Below the pieces are notes generated by a model. The model did no database searches, had not been told where the DNA came from, and saw only the letters and a list, made by a program, of their open reading frames with translations. Source: Quadrisphaera setariae (GTDB lineage: Bacteria; Actinomycetota; Actinomycetes; Actinomycetales; Quadrisphaeraceae). From it: DNA of 64,000 nucleotides. A program made the position numbers and the translations under genes. Within the stretch, counting starts at the first letter, position 1; each line of letters begins with the position of its first letter. Positions 1 through 10,523 of the stretch are shown here, in pieces. The DNA lies in NCBI RefSeq assembly GCF_008041935.1, contig NZ_VKAC01000018.1:1-64000 (forward strand), written 5' to 3'.

Positions 1-1
1 T

Positions 2-1858
2 GCGGCGGCGTTCGCCCGTCAGGAGGAGCTGGTGGCGGCGGCGGGGTTGGCGGACCTGGTCGCTGAGCTGGCCCCGGCGCTGGGGTGGAGTGAGTACACC
101 GCCCGCGCGCAGGTGCTGCTGGCGGCGCGGGTGGTGGCGGTGATGCCCCACGCGTTGGAGCGCCTGTCCTGCGGGCAGCTGAGCATGACCGCGTTGACCG
201 CTGTCGCCAACCGCCTGGTCGAGGTCGATGACGTGGCCGCGGCCACCATCGATGAGCACCTCTTCGGTGCTGAGGCGGCCGGGGTGGGGTTGACGGTGGC
301 GAGCTTGCGGGAGGAGGTCGACCACCAGGTCCAGCTGCACGACCCCGCCGCTGCCAGCGAGCGGGTGCGGCGCAAGACCAGTGCGCGGCGGGTGTGCTGG
401 ACCCCGCTGGGGGACGGGCAGGCCAAGCTGACGTTGGTCGGTCCGGTCACCGCCCTGGCCGGGGTCACGGCGCGGGTGCGGGCCGCGGCGGTGGCCAACC
501 ACGCCGCCGCCCGAGCTGCCCGTGAGGGGGTGGTGGCGCCTGGGGGTGGGGACCCCTACGCCGACCAGTCCGACCAGTCCGATGAGCGGACGGTGGGCGC
601 GCACGCCTTCGACGCTGCGGTCACCGCGTTGGGGGCGGTGCGCCCGGGCGCGTTGGACGCCACCAGCGCGGGGTGGGCTGCGGGAACGAGCGTGGAGATC
701 CGCATCTCCCTGCCGGCGTTGGTGGGGGTGGATGAGGACCCGGGCTTTGTGGAGGGGTACGGGTGGGTACCGGCGTGGCTGGTGCGTCAGGGTCTGCGGT
801 GGGGTGGGTGCCGGTTGCGGCGGGTGCTGACTGATCCCGTCACCGGGGACCTGGTCGCGGTGGACGGGCACACCTACCCCGCCTCCTGGCTCACCGCCCC
901 TGACGACCCGGGACCTGACAGCTCGGGTCCCACCCGGCCCGACAGCGACGGCGACGGTGGTTCACCTGGACCTGCCGGTCCAGGTGGCCCCAGCTGCTCC
1001 GGCGGCCCTGGCGGCCCTGGCGGCCCTGGCGGCCCTGGCGGCCCTGGTGGCCCTGGGGGCTCGGGCCCTGGTGCCCCTGGCCCGCAGGCTCCCGGCGACG
1101 GTGGTCCCGGTGTGCCTGGTCCAGGAGCGCAGACCCCTCCTGGCGCGGGTGCACCGCCGACGTCGGCCTCCTCAGTGAGACCAACACCGAAGGGATCCCG
1201 GCCGGGGTTCTTCAAGGGCCGACCGGTCCAGCAGCTGCCACCACCCCCGACCACCACCGATCTCGTCACCGACGGGGACTGGTACCGCGACGCCAAGAAT
1301 CTTGACGACCCCGGTGACCTCGGTGACCCCGTCGATGTCGTCGATCCGTGCGCGGCTGGAGCGTGTGAGCCCATCGCCCCCTCCGCCTGCCCGCTGAACC
1401 GCATCGGCGGTGGTCCGCACGACCCACCCGAGGCCCTGCGCCGCCACGTGGTCGCGCTGTGGGGCACGAGCACCGGTCCCGGGGACCGCCTGCCCGCCGG
1501 CAAGGCGGACCTGGACCACGTCACCGCCTGGGGGTACTTGCCCGGTCAGGGCGGGTCGACGTGTGCGTGCAACCTGGACCCCAAGTCCCGCCGCTGGCAC
1601 CGGCGCAAGCACGCCGGGGATGCCCGCACCGCCGCCGCCCAGCCGTGGACGGCGCGCTGGCAGCACTGGAGGTGCACCGCCGGGCACGCCCACTGGCGCT
1701 CCCCGCTGGGCATCGACCACACCACCCGCCCCAAGCCCTACACCGACCCGATCCCGATGTACCGCGCCTGGGCACCGCCCTCACGCGTCCAACTGGCCGG
1801 CCCGGTGCGCAGACCGGTCGACCCCACCCGCGGCTTCCCCGCAGAACCGTCCTTCTAG
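2..1858 (+). CDS. DUF222 / HNH endonuclease domain protein (5' end outside window)
   Basis: The reading frame is open from base 2, so the true start lies upstream and this is a 3' fragment of about 618 codons. The N-terminal half is an Ala/Leu/Val-rich helical region of the DUF222 type that commonly precedes HNH nucleases in actinomycetes. A Pro/Gly-rich linker of roughly 170 residues follows, containing a Gly-Gly-Pro repeat. The C-terminus carries an HNH-like core: LDHVTAW, then a CxC/Asn segment (CACNLDP), then RRWHRRKHAG, with HNH spacing and a Cys pair likely to bind zinc. Such genes are usually multicopy in actinobacterial genomes and the substrate is unknown. A nuclease role is inferred from the family only. 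It ends in a TAG shortly before a 12-bp hairpin. Confidence 0.85.
   Translation, partial: AAAFARQEELVAAAGLADLVAELAPALGWSEYTARAQVLLAARVVAVMPHALERLSCGQLSMTALTAVANRLVEVDDVAAATIDEHLFGAEAAGVGLTVASLREEVDHQVQLHDPAAASERVRRKTSARRVCWTPLGDGQAKLTLVGPVTALAGVTARVRAAAVANHAAARAAREGVVAPGGGDPYADQSDQSDERTVGAHAFDAAVTALGAVRPGALDATSAGWAAGTSVEIRISLPALVGVDEDPGFVEGYGWVPAWLVRQGLRWGGCRLRRVLTDPVTGDLVAVDGHTYPASWLTAPDDPGPDSSGPTRPDSDGDGGSPGPAGPGGPSCSGGPGGPGGPGGPGGPGGPGGSGPGAPGPQAPGDGGPGVPGPGAQTPPGAGAPPTSASSVRPTPKGSRPGFFKGRPVQQLPPPPTTTDLVTDGDWYRDAKNLDDPGDLGDPVDVVDPCAAGACEPIAPSACPLNRIGGGPHDPPEALRRHVVALWGTSTGPGDRLPAGKADLDHVTAWGYLPGQGGSTCACNLDPKSRRWHRRKHAGDARTAAAQPWTARWQHWRCTAGHAHWRSPLGIDHTTRPKPYTDPIPMYRAWAPPSRVQLAGPVRRPVDPTRGFPAEPSF
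1001..1054 (+). repeat. 9-bp tandem repeat coding Gly-Gly-Pro
   Basis: Six in-frame copies of GGCGGCCCT lie head to tail; the sixth carries one C-to-T change. They encode a collagen-like Gly-Gly-Pro run in the linker of the DUF222-HNH protein. The length is a multiple of three, so copy-number change would keep the frame. Confidence 0.9.
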
Positions 1859-1911
1859 CTCGCGGCGCTCCCTGTGCGAGGCGTGGCCCGGCCGCGAGGG
1901 GGCGCCCACCG

Positions 1912-1941
1912 TCGTCCTGGTCGTGTGAGCGACCAGGACGA
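1912..1941 (+). terminator. Hairpin terminator after the DUF222-HNH gene
   Basis: A perfect 12-bp stem (TCGTCCTGGTCG / CGACCAGGACGA) with a 6-nt loop starts 54 bp after the stop codon. There is no U-tract, as is common for actinobacterial terminators. The remaining DNA up to 2123 shows no convincing gene. Confidence 0.6.
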
Positions 1942-2123
1942 GACCTCGGTGCTGGACCTCGCCTGCAACGCCTGCCTCGACTGGTCGCGGGACGAGGGGG
2001 ACTTGGCGCTCTGGAGGGACGGCGGCCCCCTGTGCTGATCAGCCTCTCAGCACGGGAGCGAGGGGCGAGGTGGAGGACCTGCCCGCCGACCACGGCCAGG
2101 GCCCGGTCTCACGGCCTCAGGGG

Positions 2124-3005
2124 TCAGAGCTGCGTGCTCCAGCGCCACGTCATGTGCATGACGTGGGCCTCGCCCGGAGCGACCGCGTGCGCGAGCCCGA
2201 GGGCGGCGGCGTCCGGCGGCCCGGTCTGCGGCTCCACGCACACGGCTTCGTCGCGCTCGGTGAAGACGACGCCGTACTCGGCGTCCGAGCTGATCTCCAG
2301 CCGCGCGACTCCCGGCCAGGTGATGGTGGCCGGCCACACGACGCCGGCCAGGGCCTCGTCGATGCGGTGGTGGTTCGGCGCTCCGTGCGGCAGCGGGCCG
2401 CGGCGTCCGTCAATGATGCCCTCGTCGTCCTTGACCATCACCGCGGTGGCGGGGTCGGTCACGGGGACGTCGAGCTCCGCCTCCGCGCCTCCGACGAACC
2501 GCGGGTGCCACGGGTGCATGCCGATCCACGCGGGCATGGGTCCGTCGGCGTCCGTGCCGTCGTTCCAGCACTCCAGGCGCAGCTCGAGCGAGGTGGGCGT
2601 CAGGTCGTAGCGGATCTCGGCGTGGCCCCGCCAGGGCCAGTCGTGTCCGAGGTCGCGCCGCAGGACGGCGTGGTGCTCCTCCGCCTCCACCACGTCCCAC
2701 GGCACCCGCGCGACCGTGCCGTGGATCGCGTGCGGCGCCTTGTTGGGCGGCAGCTCCACGGTGCGCCCCTGCCAGGTGAGGCGCGCGTCACGCACCCGCC
2801 CCGCCCACGGCACCATCGGGAACGCGCCCCACCCGTGGGGCGTGTCGCTGAAGCGCCCGACCAGCTGCAGGTCGCACGGCTGCTCCCCGGCGCGGGTGCG
2901 CACCGCGCCCGGCACCAGCAGCGAGGAGATCCGGGCCCCGAAGGCCTCGTCCACGGTGAGGCGCGTCGCGCCGGCAGTCAGCTCCACGGCCCCAGCCTGG
3001 CGCAC
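2124..3005 (-). CDS. Aldose 1-epimerase (galactose mutarotase-like)
   Basis: This 293-residue protein belongs to the galactose mutarotase fold, which interconverts alpha and beta anomers of free sugars in the cytoplasm. Family landmarks are visible in order: an N-terminal beta segment with ARISSLLVPG, the MVPWAGRV stretch around residue 64, HAIHG with the expected His near residue 93, GMHPWHPRF with the catalytic-type His near residue 162, and the C-terminal VCVEPQTGPPDA segment holding the acidic residue that acts as base. The start is a GTG with no clear Shine-Dalgarno, so the N-terminus could be a few codons off. It is divergent from the XdhC-like gene with only 20 bp between the starts. 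Its role beside the xylose genes downstream is inferred: it would feed the correct anomer to an isomerase or kinase. Confidence 0.85.
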   Translation of the reverse strand: MRQAGAVELTAGATRLTVDEAFGARISSLLVPGAVRTRAGEQPCDLQLVGRFSDTPHGWGAFPMVPWAGRVRDARLTWQGRTVELPPNKAPHAIHGTVARVPWDVVEAEEHHAVLRRDLGHDWPWRGHAEIRYDLTPTSLELRLECWNDGTDADGPMPAWIGMHPWHPRFVGGAEAELDVPVTDPATAVMVKDDEGIIDGRRGPLPHGAPNHHRIDEALAGVVWPATITWPGVARLEISSDAEYGVVFTERDEAVCVEPQTGPPDAAALGLAHAVAPGEAHVMHMTWRWSTQL

Positions 3006-3025
3006 CGGGGGCTGATGATGTCGAG

Positions 3026-4033
3026 GTGCTCGACATCATCGACGCCGTGCTGGCCGCCCGCGCCGCAGGACGGCGCGCCGTGCTGGCCGTGGTCGCGTCC
3101 ACGTGGGCGTCCTCCCCACGACCCGTGGGCTCGGCGATGGCCGTCCTCGACGACGGCACCGCGCTCGGCAGCGTCTCCGGCGGGTGCGTGGAGGGTGACG
3201 TCCTCGCTCGCGCCACCGACCTCCTCGCCGCCTCGGGCCACGACGACGACGCGGACGCCGAGCACGCCGAGGTCGTCCACTACGGGGTCACCGACGACGA
3301 CGCCGCGACCGTCGGCCTCCCGTGCGGTGGCGAGCTCGACGTGCTGCTCCAGCCCCTCGACGAGGAGCTGGCGGCCCGCCTCGCCGAGCTGGCCGCGGCG
3401 CGCGACGCCGGCCGCGCCACCCACGTGGGCCTCCTGCTGCCAGGAGGCGGAGCGGTGGAGGTGGTGGTGCGTCCTCCGGAGCACCTCGTGGTGGCCGGAG
3501 CCGGTGTGGCCGCCGAGGCCCTCGCCGCGCAGGCGCGGCTGCTGGGGATGCGGACCACCGTGGTGGACGCGCGCGATGCCTTCGCCACCGCCCAGCGCGT
3601 GCCCTCGGCTGACGAGGTGGTCCTCGACTGGCCGCACCGCTGGCTGCAGGCGGAGGCCGCGGCCGGCCGCGTCGGGCCGGCGACCTCGCTCGTCCTGCTC
3701 ACCCACGACGCCAAGTTCGACCTGCCGCTGCTCGAGGTGGCCCTCCGCCTGGACCTCGCCTACGTCGGTGCCATGGGGTCGCGCCTGACCTGCGCCGCGC
3801 GCCGCGCGGACCTGGTCGAGCGCGGGCTGGAGGAGGACGAGCTCGCGCGGCTGCACGACCCGGTCGGACTGGACCTGGGCGGGCGGACCCCCGCGGAGAT
3901 GGCGCTGAGCATCGCGGCAGAGCTGGTGGCGGTGCGCCACGGCCGCCACGGCGGACCGCTGCGCGCCGCGTCCGGCTCCCTGCGGGGTCAGCGGCTGAAC
4001 ACCCTCACGGCGTCGGCCTCCGCCGCCTCGTAG
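3026..4033 (+). CDS. XdhC/CoxI family protein
   Basis: The protein has 335 residues. XdhC/CoxI proteins protect or insert sulfurated molybdenum cofactor into xanthine-dehydrogenase-like hydroxylases. The N-terminal domain has the family signature SASPRPVGSAMAV-like stretch (here ASSPRPVGSAM) and SVSGGCVEGDV with the conserved Cys. The C-terminal half is a Rossmann-like domain beginning LVVAGAGVAAEAL, followed by the AYVGAMGSR motif. No molybdenum hydroxylase subunit is visible in this window, so its partner enzyme must lie elsewhere. The GTG start is chosen because the frame has no upstream start before the divergent epimerase gene. Its 3' end overlaps the oppositely oriented WXG100 gene by 46 bp. 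Confidence 0.85.
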   Translation: MLDIIDAVLAARAAGRRAVLAVVASTWASSPRPVGSAMAVLDDGTALGSVSGGCVEGDVLARATDLLAASGHDDDADAEHAEVVHYGVTDDDAATVGLPCGGELDVLLQPLDEELAARLAELAAARDAGRATHVGLLLPGGGAVEVVVRPPEHLVVAGAGVAAEALAAQARLLGMRTTVVDARDAFATAQRVPSADEVVLDWPHRWLQAEAAAGRVGPATSLVLLTHDAKFDLPLLEVALRLDLAYVGAMGSRLTCAARRADLVERGLEEDELARLHDPVGLDLGGRTPAEMALSIAAELVAVRHGRHGGPLRAASGSLRGQRLNTLTASASAAS

Positions 4034-4278
4034 GTGCGGCCGGTGGACGCCAGCGCCTGACCGATCGACTCCAGCGACGTGCGCACCTGCTCCTGGGTGG
4101 AGCGCCACTGCGCCACGACCCCCTGGAAGGACGTGGAGGCCGCGCCCTGCCACGTGCTCTGCAGGTCGAGGAGGTGGCGCATCATCGCGTCGACCTCGGT
4201 GCTGATGGCGCCCGCGGACCCCGCGACCGCCGCGCTCGCGCCCTCGACGGCGCCGCTGTCGACCTGGAACCTGCTCAT
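3988..4278 (-). CDS. WXG100-family (ESAT-6-like) protein
   Basis: A 96-residue, all-helical small protein with the hallmark Trp-X-Gly turn (TWQG, near residue 43) between two predicted helices. Length and layout match WXG100 proteins, substrates of type VII (ESX) secretion that form helical-hairpin dimers. The C-terminal stretch RTYEAAEADAVRVFSR contains YEAAE, resembling the YxxxD/E export signal of the family (Y83 with E87). A strong Shine-Dalgarno (GGAGG, 7 nt before ATG) supports the start. No EccC ATPase, membrane component or second WXG100 gene is present nearby, so it is an orphan here. Confidence 0.85.
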   Translation of the reverse strand: MSRFQVDSGAVEGASAAVAGSAGAISTEVDAMMRHLLDLQSTWQGAASTSFQGVVAQWRSTQEQVRTSLESIGQALASTGRTYEAAEADAVRVFSR

Positions 4279-4332
4279 CGGGGACCTCCGCTGCTCGTGG
4301 CCACCGCCGGCTGCGGGGGCACGTCCACGACG

Positions 4333-5997
<1,665 letters not shown>

Positions 5998-6014
5998 TGC
6001 GCTGTCGTCGGAGA

Positions 6015-6743
6015 TCAGGCGGTCGGGGGGAGGCGCAGCACGTAGCCCACGCCGCGGCGGGTGTGGATCAGCGGCTGCACCGGGCTCCCGGCGGCGTCCG
6101 TGCCGGTGTCGATCTTGCGGCGGAGGTAGGAGATGTAGGACTCCACGATCCCGGCCTCGCCGCCGAAGTCGTAGTGCCACACGTGGTCGAGGATCTGCGT
6201 CTTCGACAGCACGCGGTTGGGGTTGAGCATGAGGTAGCGCAGCAGCTTGAACTCGGTGGGCGAGAGCTCCACGGCGTGCCCGGCGCGGTGCACCTCGTGG
6301 CTGTCCTCGTCCATCTCGAGGTCGGCGAAGACGAGGCGGCCGGCGGCCGGGTCCGCACCGGAGCCGGTCCGGCGCAGCACCGCGCGAATGCGCGCCACGA
6401 CCTCCTCCAGGCTGAACGGCTTGGTGACGTAGTCGTCGCCGCCCACGGTGAGGCCGGCGACGCGGTCGGCGACGTCGTCCTTGGCGGTGAGGAACAGCAC
6501 GGGCACGTCGCGGCCGCGCTCGCGCAGGCGGCGGGTCACGGCGAAGCCGTCGAGGTCGGGGAGCATGACGTCGAGGACGACGAGGTCGGGGCGGGTGCGC
6601 TCGGCCTGGCTGAGCGCTTCCTGCCCGTCCGCGGCGGTGTGCACCTCGAAGCCGGCGAAGCGCAGCGACGTCGACAGGAGCTCTCGGATGTTGGGCTCGT
6701 CGTCGACGACGAGGAGGCGGGCCTCGGCGGCTGTGGTGGTCAT
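6015..6743 (-). CDS. OmpR/PhoP-type response regulator
   Basis: A 242-residue cytoplasmic DNA-binding regulator. The receiver domain has the acidic pair Asp14/Asp15, phospho-acceptor Asp58 (VLDVMLPD), switch Thr86 and Lys108 (YVTKPF). The C-terminal winged helix contains LSPTEFKLLRYLMLNP and VVESY-like IVESYISYLRRKID, close to mycobacterial PhoP/TcrX regulators. The start is the ATG before MTTTAAEA. It has no Shine-Dalgarno (the preceding bases read CTCCTCCC), which fits a leaderless transcript. The sensor kinase follows in the same direction. Confidence 0.92.
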   Translation of the reverse strand: MTTTAAEARLLVVDDEPNIRELLSTSLRFAGFEVHTAADGQEALSQAERTRPDLVVLDVMLPDLDGFAVTRRLRERGRDVPVLFLTAKDDVADRVAGLTVGGDDYVTKPFSLEEVVARIRAVLRRTGSGADPAAGRLVFADLEMDEDSHEVHRAGHAVELSPTEFKLLRYLMLNPNRVLSKTQILDHVWHYDFGGEAGIVESYISYLRRKIDTGTDAAGSPVQPLIHTRRGVGYVLRLPPTA

Positions 6744-6820
6744 GGGAGGAGTCTGAACGCCGAACCTGGGTGTTGTCTGCACGTCCGCTCCCAGATCGAT
6801 GAGCGCTCCGAGGGCGCTGG

Positions 6821-8260
6821 GTGTCTGCTGGGGCCGTGTCAGAGGAGACGCGCGAGCGCGCACGGGCCAGCAAGGGGTCGGTCTTGACGCCGGCCATCGT
6901 CGCGACAGCAGCCGTCTCGGCGCTGGCCTCGCTGCTCTACGGCTACGACACCGGCATCATCTCCGGCGCGCTGCTGCAGATCAGCGACGAGTTCGGCATC
7001 GAGCACGGGATGGAGCAAGTGATCGCCGGCGGCATCCTCCTGGGTGCCGTCATCGGCGCGCTGGTCTGCTCGCGGCTGTCCGAGCGGCGGGGCCGCCACG
7101 TCACGATGGTCGTCATCGGGTCGGTGTTCGTGCTGGGCGCGCTGCTGTGCTCGGTGGCCCCGGACGCGTGGACCCTCGCGGCGGCGCGCGTGGTGCTGGG
7201 CTTCGCCGTGGGCGGTGCCACCCAGACCGTTCCGATGTTCGTGGCGGAGCTGGCCCCGCCGGCCGTGCGCGGCCGGCTGGTGCTGACGTTCCAGGTGGGC
7301 ATCGGCGTGGGCATCGTCGTATCCACCCTGGTGGGGGCGAGCCAGGCCCTGAGCTGGCGCTGGTCGATCGGGCTGGCCGCGGTGCCGGCGGCGCTGCTGC
7401 TCCTCATCGTGCTGCGGCTCCCGGAGAGCCCCCGCTGGCTCGTCGGCCAGGACCGGGAGGACGACGCGCGCGGCGTGCTGGAGCGCGTCCGCCCCTCCGG
7501 CAGCGACGTGGGCGCCGAGCTGGACGAGATCGTCGGCAACGTCCGCGACGAGCAGTCGGAGTCCGAGGGGCACCGCGGCTGGAGCGGGCTGCGCCAGGCG
7601 TGGGTGCGCCCGGCGCTGCTCGTCGGCTGCGGCATCGCCCTCTTCACGCAGCTCTCGGGCATCGAGATGATCATCTACTACGCCCCGACGATCCTCACCG
7701 ACAACGGCTTCTCGCGCTCCGCCGCCCTCGACGTCAGCGTGGCGCTCGGCGTGACCTACCTCGTGATGATGCTCGTCGGGCTGGCGGTCGTCGACAGGGT
7801 GGGGCGCCGGCGCCTGACGCTCGTCATGGTGCCCGGCGCAGCGCTGGCCCTCGCGGTGCTGGGAGCGGTCTTCATCGTCTCCGGCGACGACGTCCGCGGC
7901 TCGATCCCCTTCATCGTCGCGTGCCTCGTGGTCTTCATGGTCTTCAACGCCGGTGGCCTGCAGCTCATGGGCTGGCTGACCGGCTCGGAGATCTACCCGC
8001 TGGCCGTCCGCGCCGCGGGCACCAGCGCCCAGGCCGCGGTGCTGTGGACCACGAACCTCGTGATCACGCTGACCACGCTGTCCGTCATCAACGGGATCGG
8101 CCCCGGCCCGACGATGCTCGTCTACGCCGCCTTCAACGTGGCGGCGTGGCTCTTCGTGTGGAAGAAGATGCCGGAGCTGACGGGCCGGAGCCTGGAGTCG
8201 ATCGAGTCGCACCTGCGCGAGGGCCGGTTCGCCCCCGCCGACTTCAGATCCCGTCGGTGA
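6821..8260 (+). CDS. Sugar:H+ symporter (MFS sugar porter family)
   Basis: A 479-residue, 12-helix membrane transporter. Sugar-porter signatures are clear: [12 protein letters not shown] in helix 1, the RLSERRGRH loop after helix 2, and PESPRWL at the end of the first half. These place it with the XylE/GalP/AraE-type proton symporters for monosaccharides. Xylose is the likely substrate because xylB lies convergent and xylA nearby, but this is inference. The start is GTG; a second in-frame GTG five codons later is an alternative. It is divergent from the response regulator (77 bp) and its last 17 bp overlap the convergent xylB gene. Confidence 0.88.
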   Translation: MSAGAVSEETRERARASKGSVLTPAIVATAAVSALASLLYGYDTGIISGALLQISDEFGIEHGMEQVIAGGILLGAVIGALVCSRLSERRGRHVTMVVIGSVFVLGALLCSVAPDAWTLAAARVVLGFAVGGATQTVPMFVAELAPPAVRGRLVLTFQVGIGVGIVVSTLVGASQALSWRWSIGLAAVPAALLLLIVLRLPESPRWLVGQDREDDARGVLERVRPSGSDVGAELDEIVGNVRDEQSESEGHRGWSGLRQAWVRPALLVGCGIALFTQLSGIEMIIYYAPTILTDNGFSRSAALDVSVALGVTYLVMMLVGLAVVDRVGRRRLTLVMVPGAALALAVLGAVFIVSGDDVRGSIPFIVACLVVFMVFNAGGLQLMGWLTGSEIYPLAVRAAGTSAQAAVLWTTNLVITLTTLSVINGIGPGPTMLVYAAFNVAAWLFVWKKMPELTGRSLESIESHLREGRFAPADFRSRR

Positions 8261-9683
8261 GGTCCCGCACCTCCGCGTAGCGGGCGCGGACCCGCTCGCC
8301 GGACGCGCGCGCGTCGTCGTCGAGGTCGAAGACCTGCGCGGGTGCCAGCGACCACTCCGGGGGAGCGTCGGCGCCCGAGAGCACCCAGGCCGCCTGGCGG
8401 GCGCCGCCGTCGGCGACGTACTCGCCGGGCTGGGGGACGACGACCTGCCGGCCGAGGACCGACGGCGCCAGCTGCTGCACCGCTGCCGAGCGGGCACCAC
8501 CGCCCACCATGAGCACGCGGCGCACGCTCACGCCCTGCGCCTCCAGGGCGGCGATGCCGTCGGCCAGGCCGCACAGCAGGCCCTCCACCGCGGCGCGCGC
8601 CACGTGGGCGGGCGTCATGGTCTTGAGCGTCAGGCCGTGCATCGCGCCGGTCGCCTCGGGGCGGTTGGGGGTCCGCTCGCCCTGCAGGTAGGGGACGAGG
8701 ACCAGGCCGTCAGCGCCCGAGGGGGCGGAGAGCGCGAGGTCCGCGAGACCGGCGTGGTCGACGCCGAGCAGCTTCGCGGTGGCGTCCAGCACCTGGGCGG
8801 CGTTGAGGGTGACGACGAGCGGCAGGTGGCGTCCCGTGGCGTCTGCGAACCCGGCGATCGTGCCGGAGGCGTCGTGCACGGCGGTCTCGGTGACCGCGCC
8901 CACCACCCCGGACGTGCCCAGGGACAGGACGACGTCGCCCTCGCGGGCCGCCAGGCCGAGCGCCGCGGCGGCGTTGTCGCCGGTGCCGGGCGCGAGGAGC
9001 GCCCCCTCCCTGCCCCAGCTCGCCGAGAGCGTGCCGCCGGCCTCGGAGGGGGCGACCACGCGAGGGAGCAGCGGCGAGCGCCCGCGGAAGGCCAGCTCGA
9101 GCAGGTCGCGGCGGTACTCGCCGCTCTCTGCGGAGAAGTACGCGGTGCCCGAGGCGTCTCCGGCGTCGGTGAAGAGGCCCTCCAGGCCGACGGCCTCGAA
9201 GCCGCCGGCGAGGCGCCACGTCAGCCAGTCGTGGGGGAGGCAGACGGCCGCGGTCCGGTCGGCGTTCTGCGGCTCGGCGTCCGCCAGCCAGCGCAGCTTG
9301 GTGCCGGTGAAGGACGCCACCGGGACCAGCCCGACCGCGTCCGCCCAGGCCTGCGCGCCCAGCTCGGAGACGAGGTCGCGCGCGGCCTGCGCCGAGCGGG
9401 TGTCGTTCCACAGCAGGGCCGGCCGGACCACCTCGCCGCGGCTGTCGAGGCAGACCATGCCGTGCTGCTGGCCGCCGACGCCCACCGCGTCGACGTCGTC
9501 GAGCCCACCCGCCTGGGTGACGGCCTCGCGCAGGGCGCGCTCCCACTCGCGGGGGTGCACCTCCGTGCCGTCGGGGTGGGACGCACGGCCCTCCCGGACC
9601 AGCTCGCCGGACTCCGCGTCGCGGACCACGACCTTGCAGGACTGCGTCGAGGTGTCGATCCCCGCGACCAGCTTCTTCGCCAT
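8244..9683 (-). CDS. xylB: Xylulokinase
   Basis: A 479-residue FGGY-family kinase that phosphorylates D-xylulose to xylulose-5-phosphate for the pentose phosphate pathway. Visible motifs: the N-terminal phosphate-binding [10 protein letters not shown] with Asp10, [11 protein letters not shown], the catalytic-region [30 protein letters not shown], and the C-terminal adenosine motif [13 protein letters not shown]. These fit bacterial XylB (usually 480-500 residues). The ATG start is preceded by only a weak ribosome site. The GntR-type gene lies 29 bp upstream in the same direction, so the two are probably cotranscribed. Its end overlaps the convergent symporter gene. Confidence 0.92.
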   Translation of the reverse strand: MAKKLVAGIDTSTQSCKVVVRDAESGELVREGRASHPDGTEVHPREWERALREAVTQAGGLDDVDAVGVGGQQHGMVCLDSRGEVVRPALLWNDTRSAQAARDLVSELGAQAWADAVGLVPVASFTGTKLRWLADAEPQNADRTAAVCLPHDWLTWRLAGGFEAVGLEGLFTDAGDASGTAYFSAESGEYRRDLLELAFRGRSPLLPRVVAPSEAGGTLSASWGREGALLAPGTGDNAAAALGLAAREGDVVLSLGTSGVVGAVTETAVHDASGTIAGFADATGRHLPLVVTLNAAQVLDATAKLLGVDHAGLADLALSAPSGADGLVLVPYLQGERTPNRPEATGAMHGLTLKTMTPAHVARAAVEGLLCGLADGIAALEAQGVSVRRVLMVGGGARSAAVQQLAPSVLGRQVVVPQPGEYVADGGARQAAWVLSGADAPPEWSLAPAQVFDLDDDARASGERVRARYAEVRDLTDGI

Positions 9684-9712
9684 GGTGCCCAGTCTGCCGC
9701 CCGCGTTCCTGA

Positions 9713-10477
9713 TCACAGGTGGAGGTCGGCGGCTGCCCTGCGGACGTGCCGCTCCACGAGGTCGGCGGCGGTCTCGCCGTCGCCCGCGGCCACGGCGTCG
9801 TAGACGGCGCGGTGCTCGGCGCGCAGCTGGGCCGAGACCGCCTCCCAGGAGGTGCTGCGCTGCAGGGCCTCCAGGATCGGCCCGCGCATCGCGGTGCGGA
9901 TCGAGACGGTCAGCGCCGCGGAGACGGCGCTGCCGGAGGCCTCGGCCAGCCCGGAGTGGAACGCCGTGTCGGCGGCGCTGAAGTCCTCCCGGCTGACCCC
10001 GACGGCCTCCATCGCGGCGAGCGCGTCGCGCATCGCGGCCATGCCCTCCTCGACCTGGGCCGCGGCCGCTCGCGCCGCGCTCGCGCGCTCCAGCACCACG
10101 CGGGCGTCGACGACGTCCTCGACGGCGAAGTTGGACAGGGCGATGTGCAGCCGCAGGAACCGCGTCAGCGCCTCGCGGGGGACCGGGGTGACGAAGGTGC
10201 CGCCGTCGACGCCCGGCCGGGACCGCAGCACGCCCTGGCTCTCGAGCACCCGGACGGCCTCGCGCACGCCGGCGCGGCTGACGCCGAGGCGGGCGGCGAG
10301 CTCGCGCTCGGGGGGCAGCGGGTCTCCCACGCGCAGGGCCCCAGCGTCGATCTGGTCCTCGATCGCCCCGATGACGAGCTCGTGGGCGCTGGGCCTGCGC
10401 AGGGGCTTCCAGTCGGGTCCGGAGGGGGCCGTCGGCACGCCCCCTTGATACCAGGCCAGAGCCTGAGTACGGTCCAT
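9713..10477 (-). CDS. FadR-subfamily GntR regulator (LldR-like)
   Basis: A 254-residue regulator. It has an N-terminal winged helix ([34 protein letters not shown] with recognition helix near residues 65-77) and a C-terminal all-helical FCD ligand domain whose metal-binding His/Asp positions are represented ([25 protein letters not shown]). FCD regulators sense small organic acids. It is divergent from lldD across 46 bp holding a GGTC-A-GACC palindrome, so lactate-responsive control of lldD is the simplest reading. It also precedes xylB by 29 bp. A GTG start at 10438 with a nearby AAGGGGG is an alternative to the ATG used here. Confidence 0.88.
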   Translation of the reverse strand: MDRTQALAWYQGGVPTAPSGPDWKPLRRPSAHELVIGAIEDQIDAGALRVGDPLPPERELAARLGVSRAGVREAVRVLESQGVLRSRPGVDGGTFVTPVPREALTRFLRLHIALSNFAVEDVVDARVVLERASAARAAAAQVEEGMAAMRDALAAMEAVGVSREDFSAADTAFHSGLAEASGSAVSAALTVSIRTAMRGPILEALQRSTSWEAVSAQLRAEHRAVYDAVAAGDGETAADLVERHVRRAAADLHL

Positions 10478-10482
10478 TCAAA

Positions 10483-10491
10483 GGTCAGACC
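10483..10491. promoter_or_regulatory. Candidate GntR/LldR operator
   Basis: GGTC-A-GACC is a perfect short palindrome in the 46-bp divergent region, 6 bp before the regulator start. Read on the minus strand with flanks it is TTGGTCTGACCTT, close to the TNGTNNNACNA pattern described for LldR-type regulators, with one deviation. Position and pattern support an operator; binding is inferred. Confidence 0.5.
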
Positions 10492-10523
10492 AATCAAGCG
10501 CCGTCTCGTGAAGAGGTGACCCC

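Noticed and set aside
1925-2038. 37-codon ORF with two CxxC-like Cys (GTG start)
   Set aside because: Its start lies within the loop of the 12-bp terminator hairpin, there is no ribosome-binding site, and no homologous pattern is recognised.
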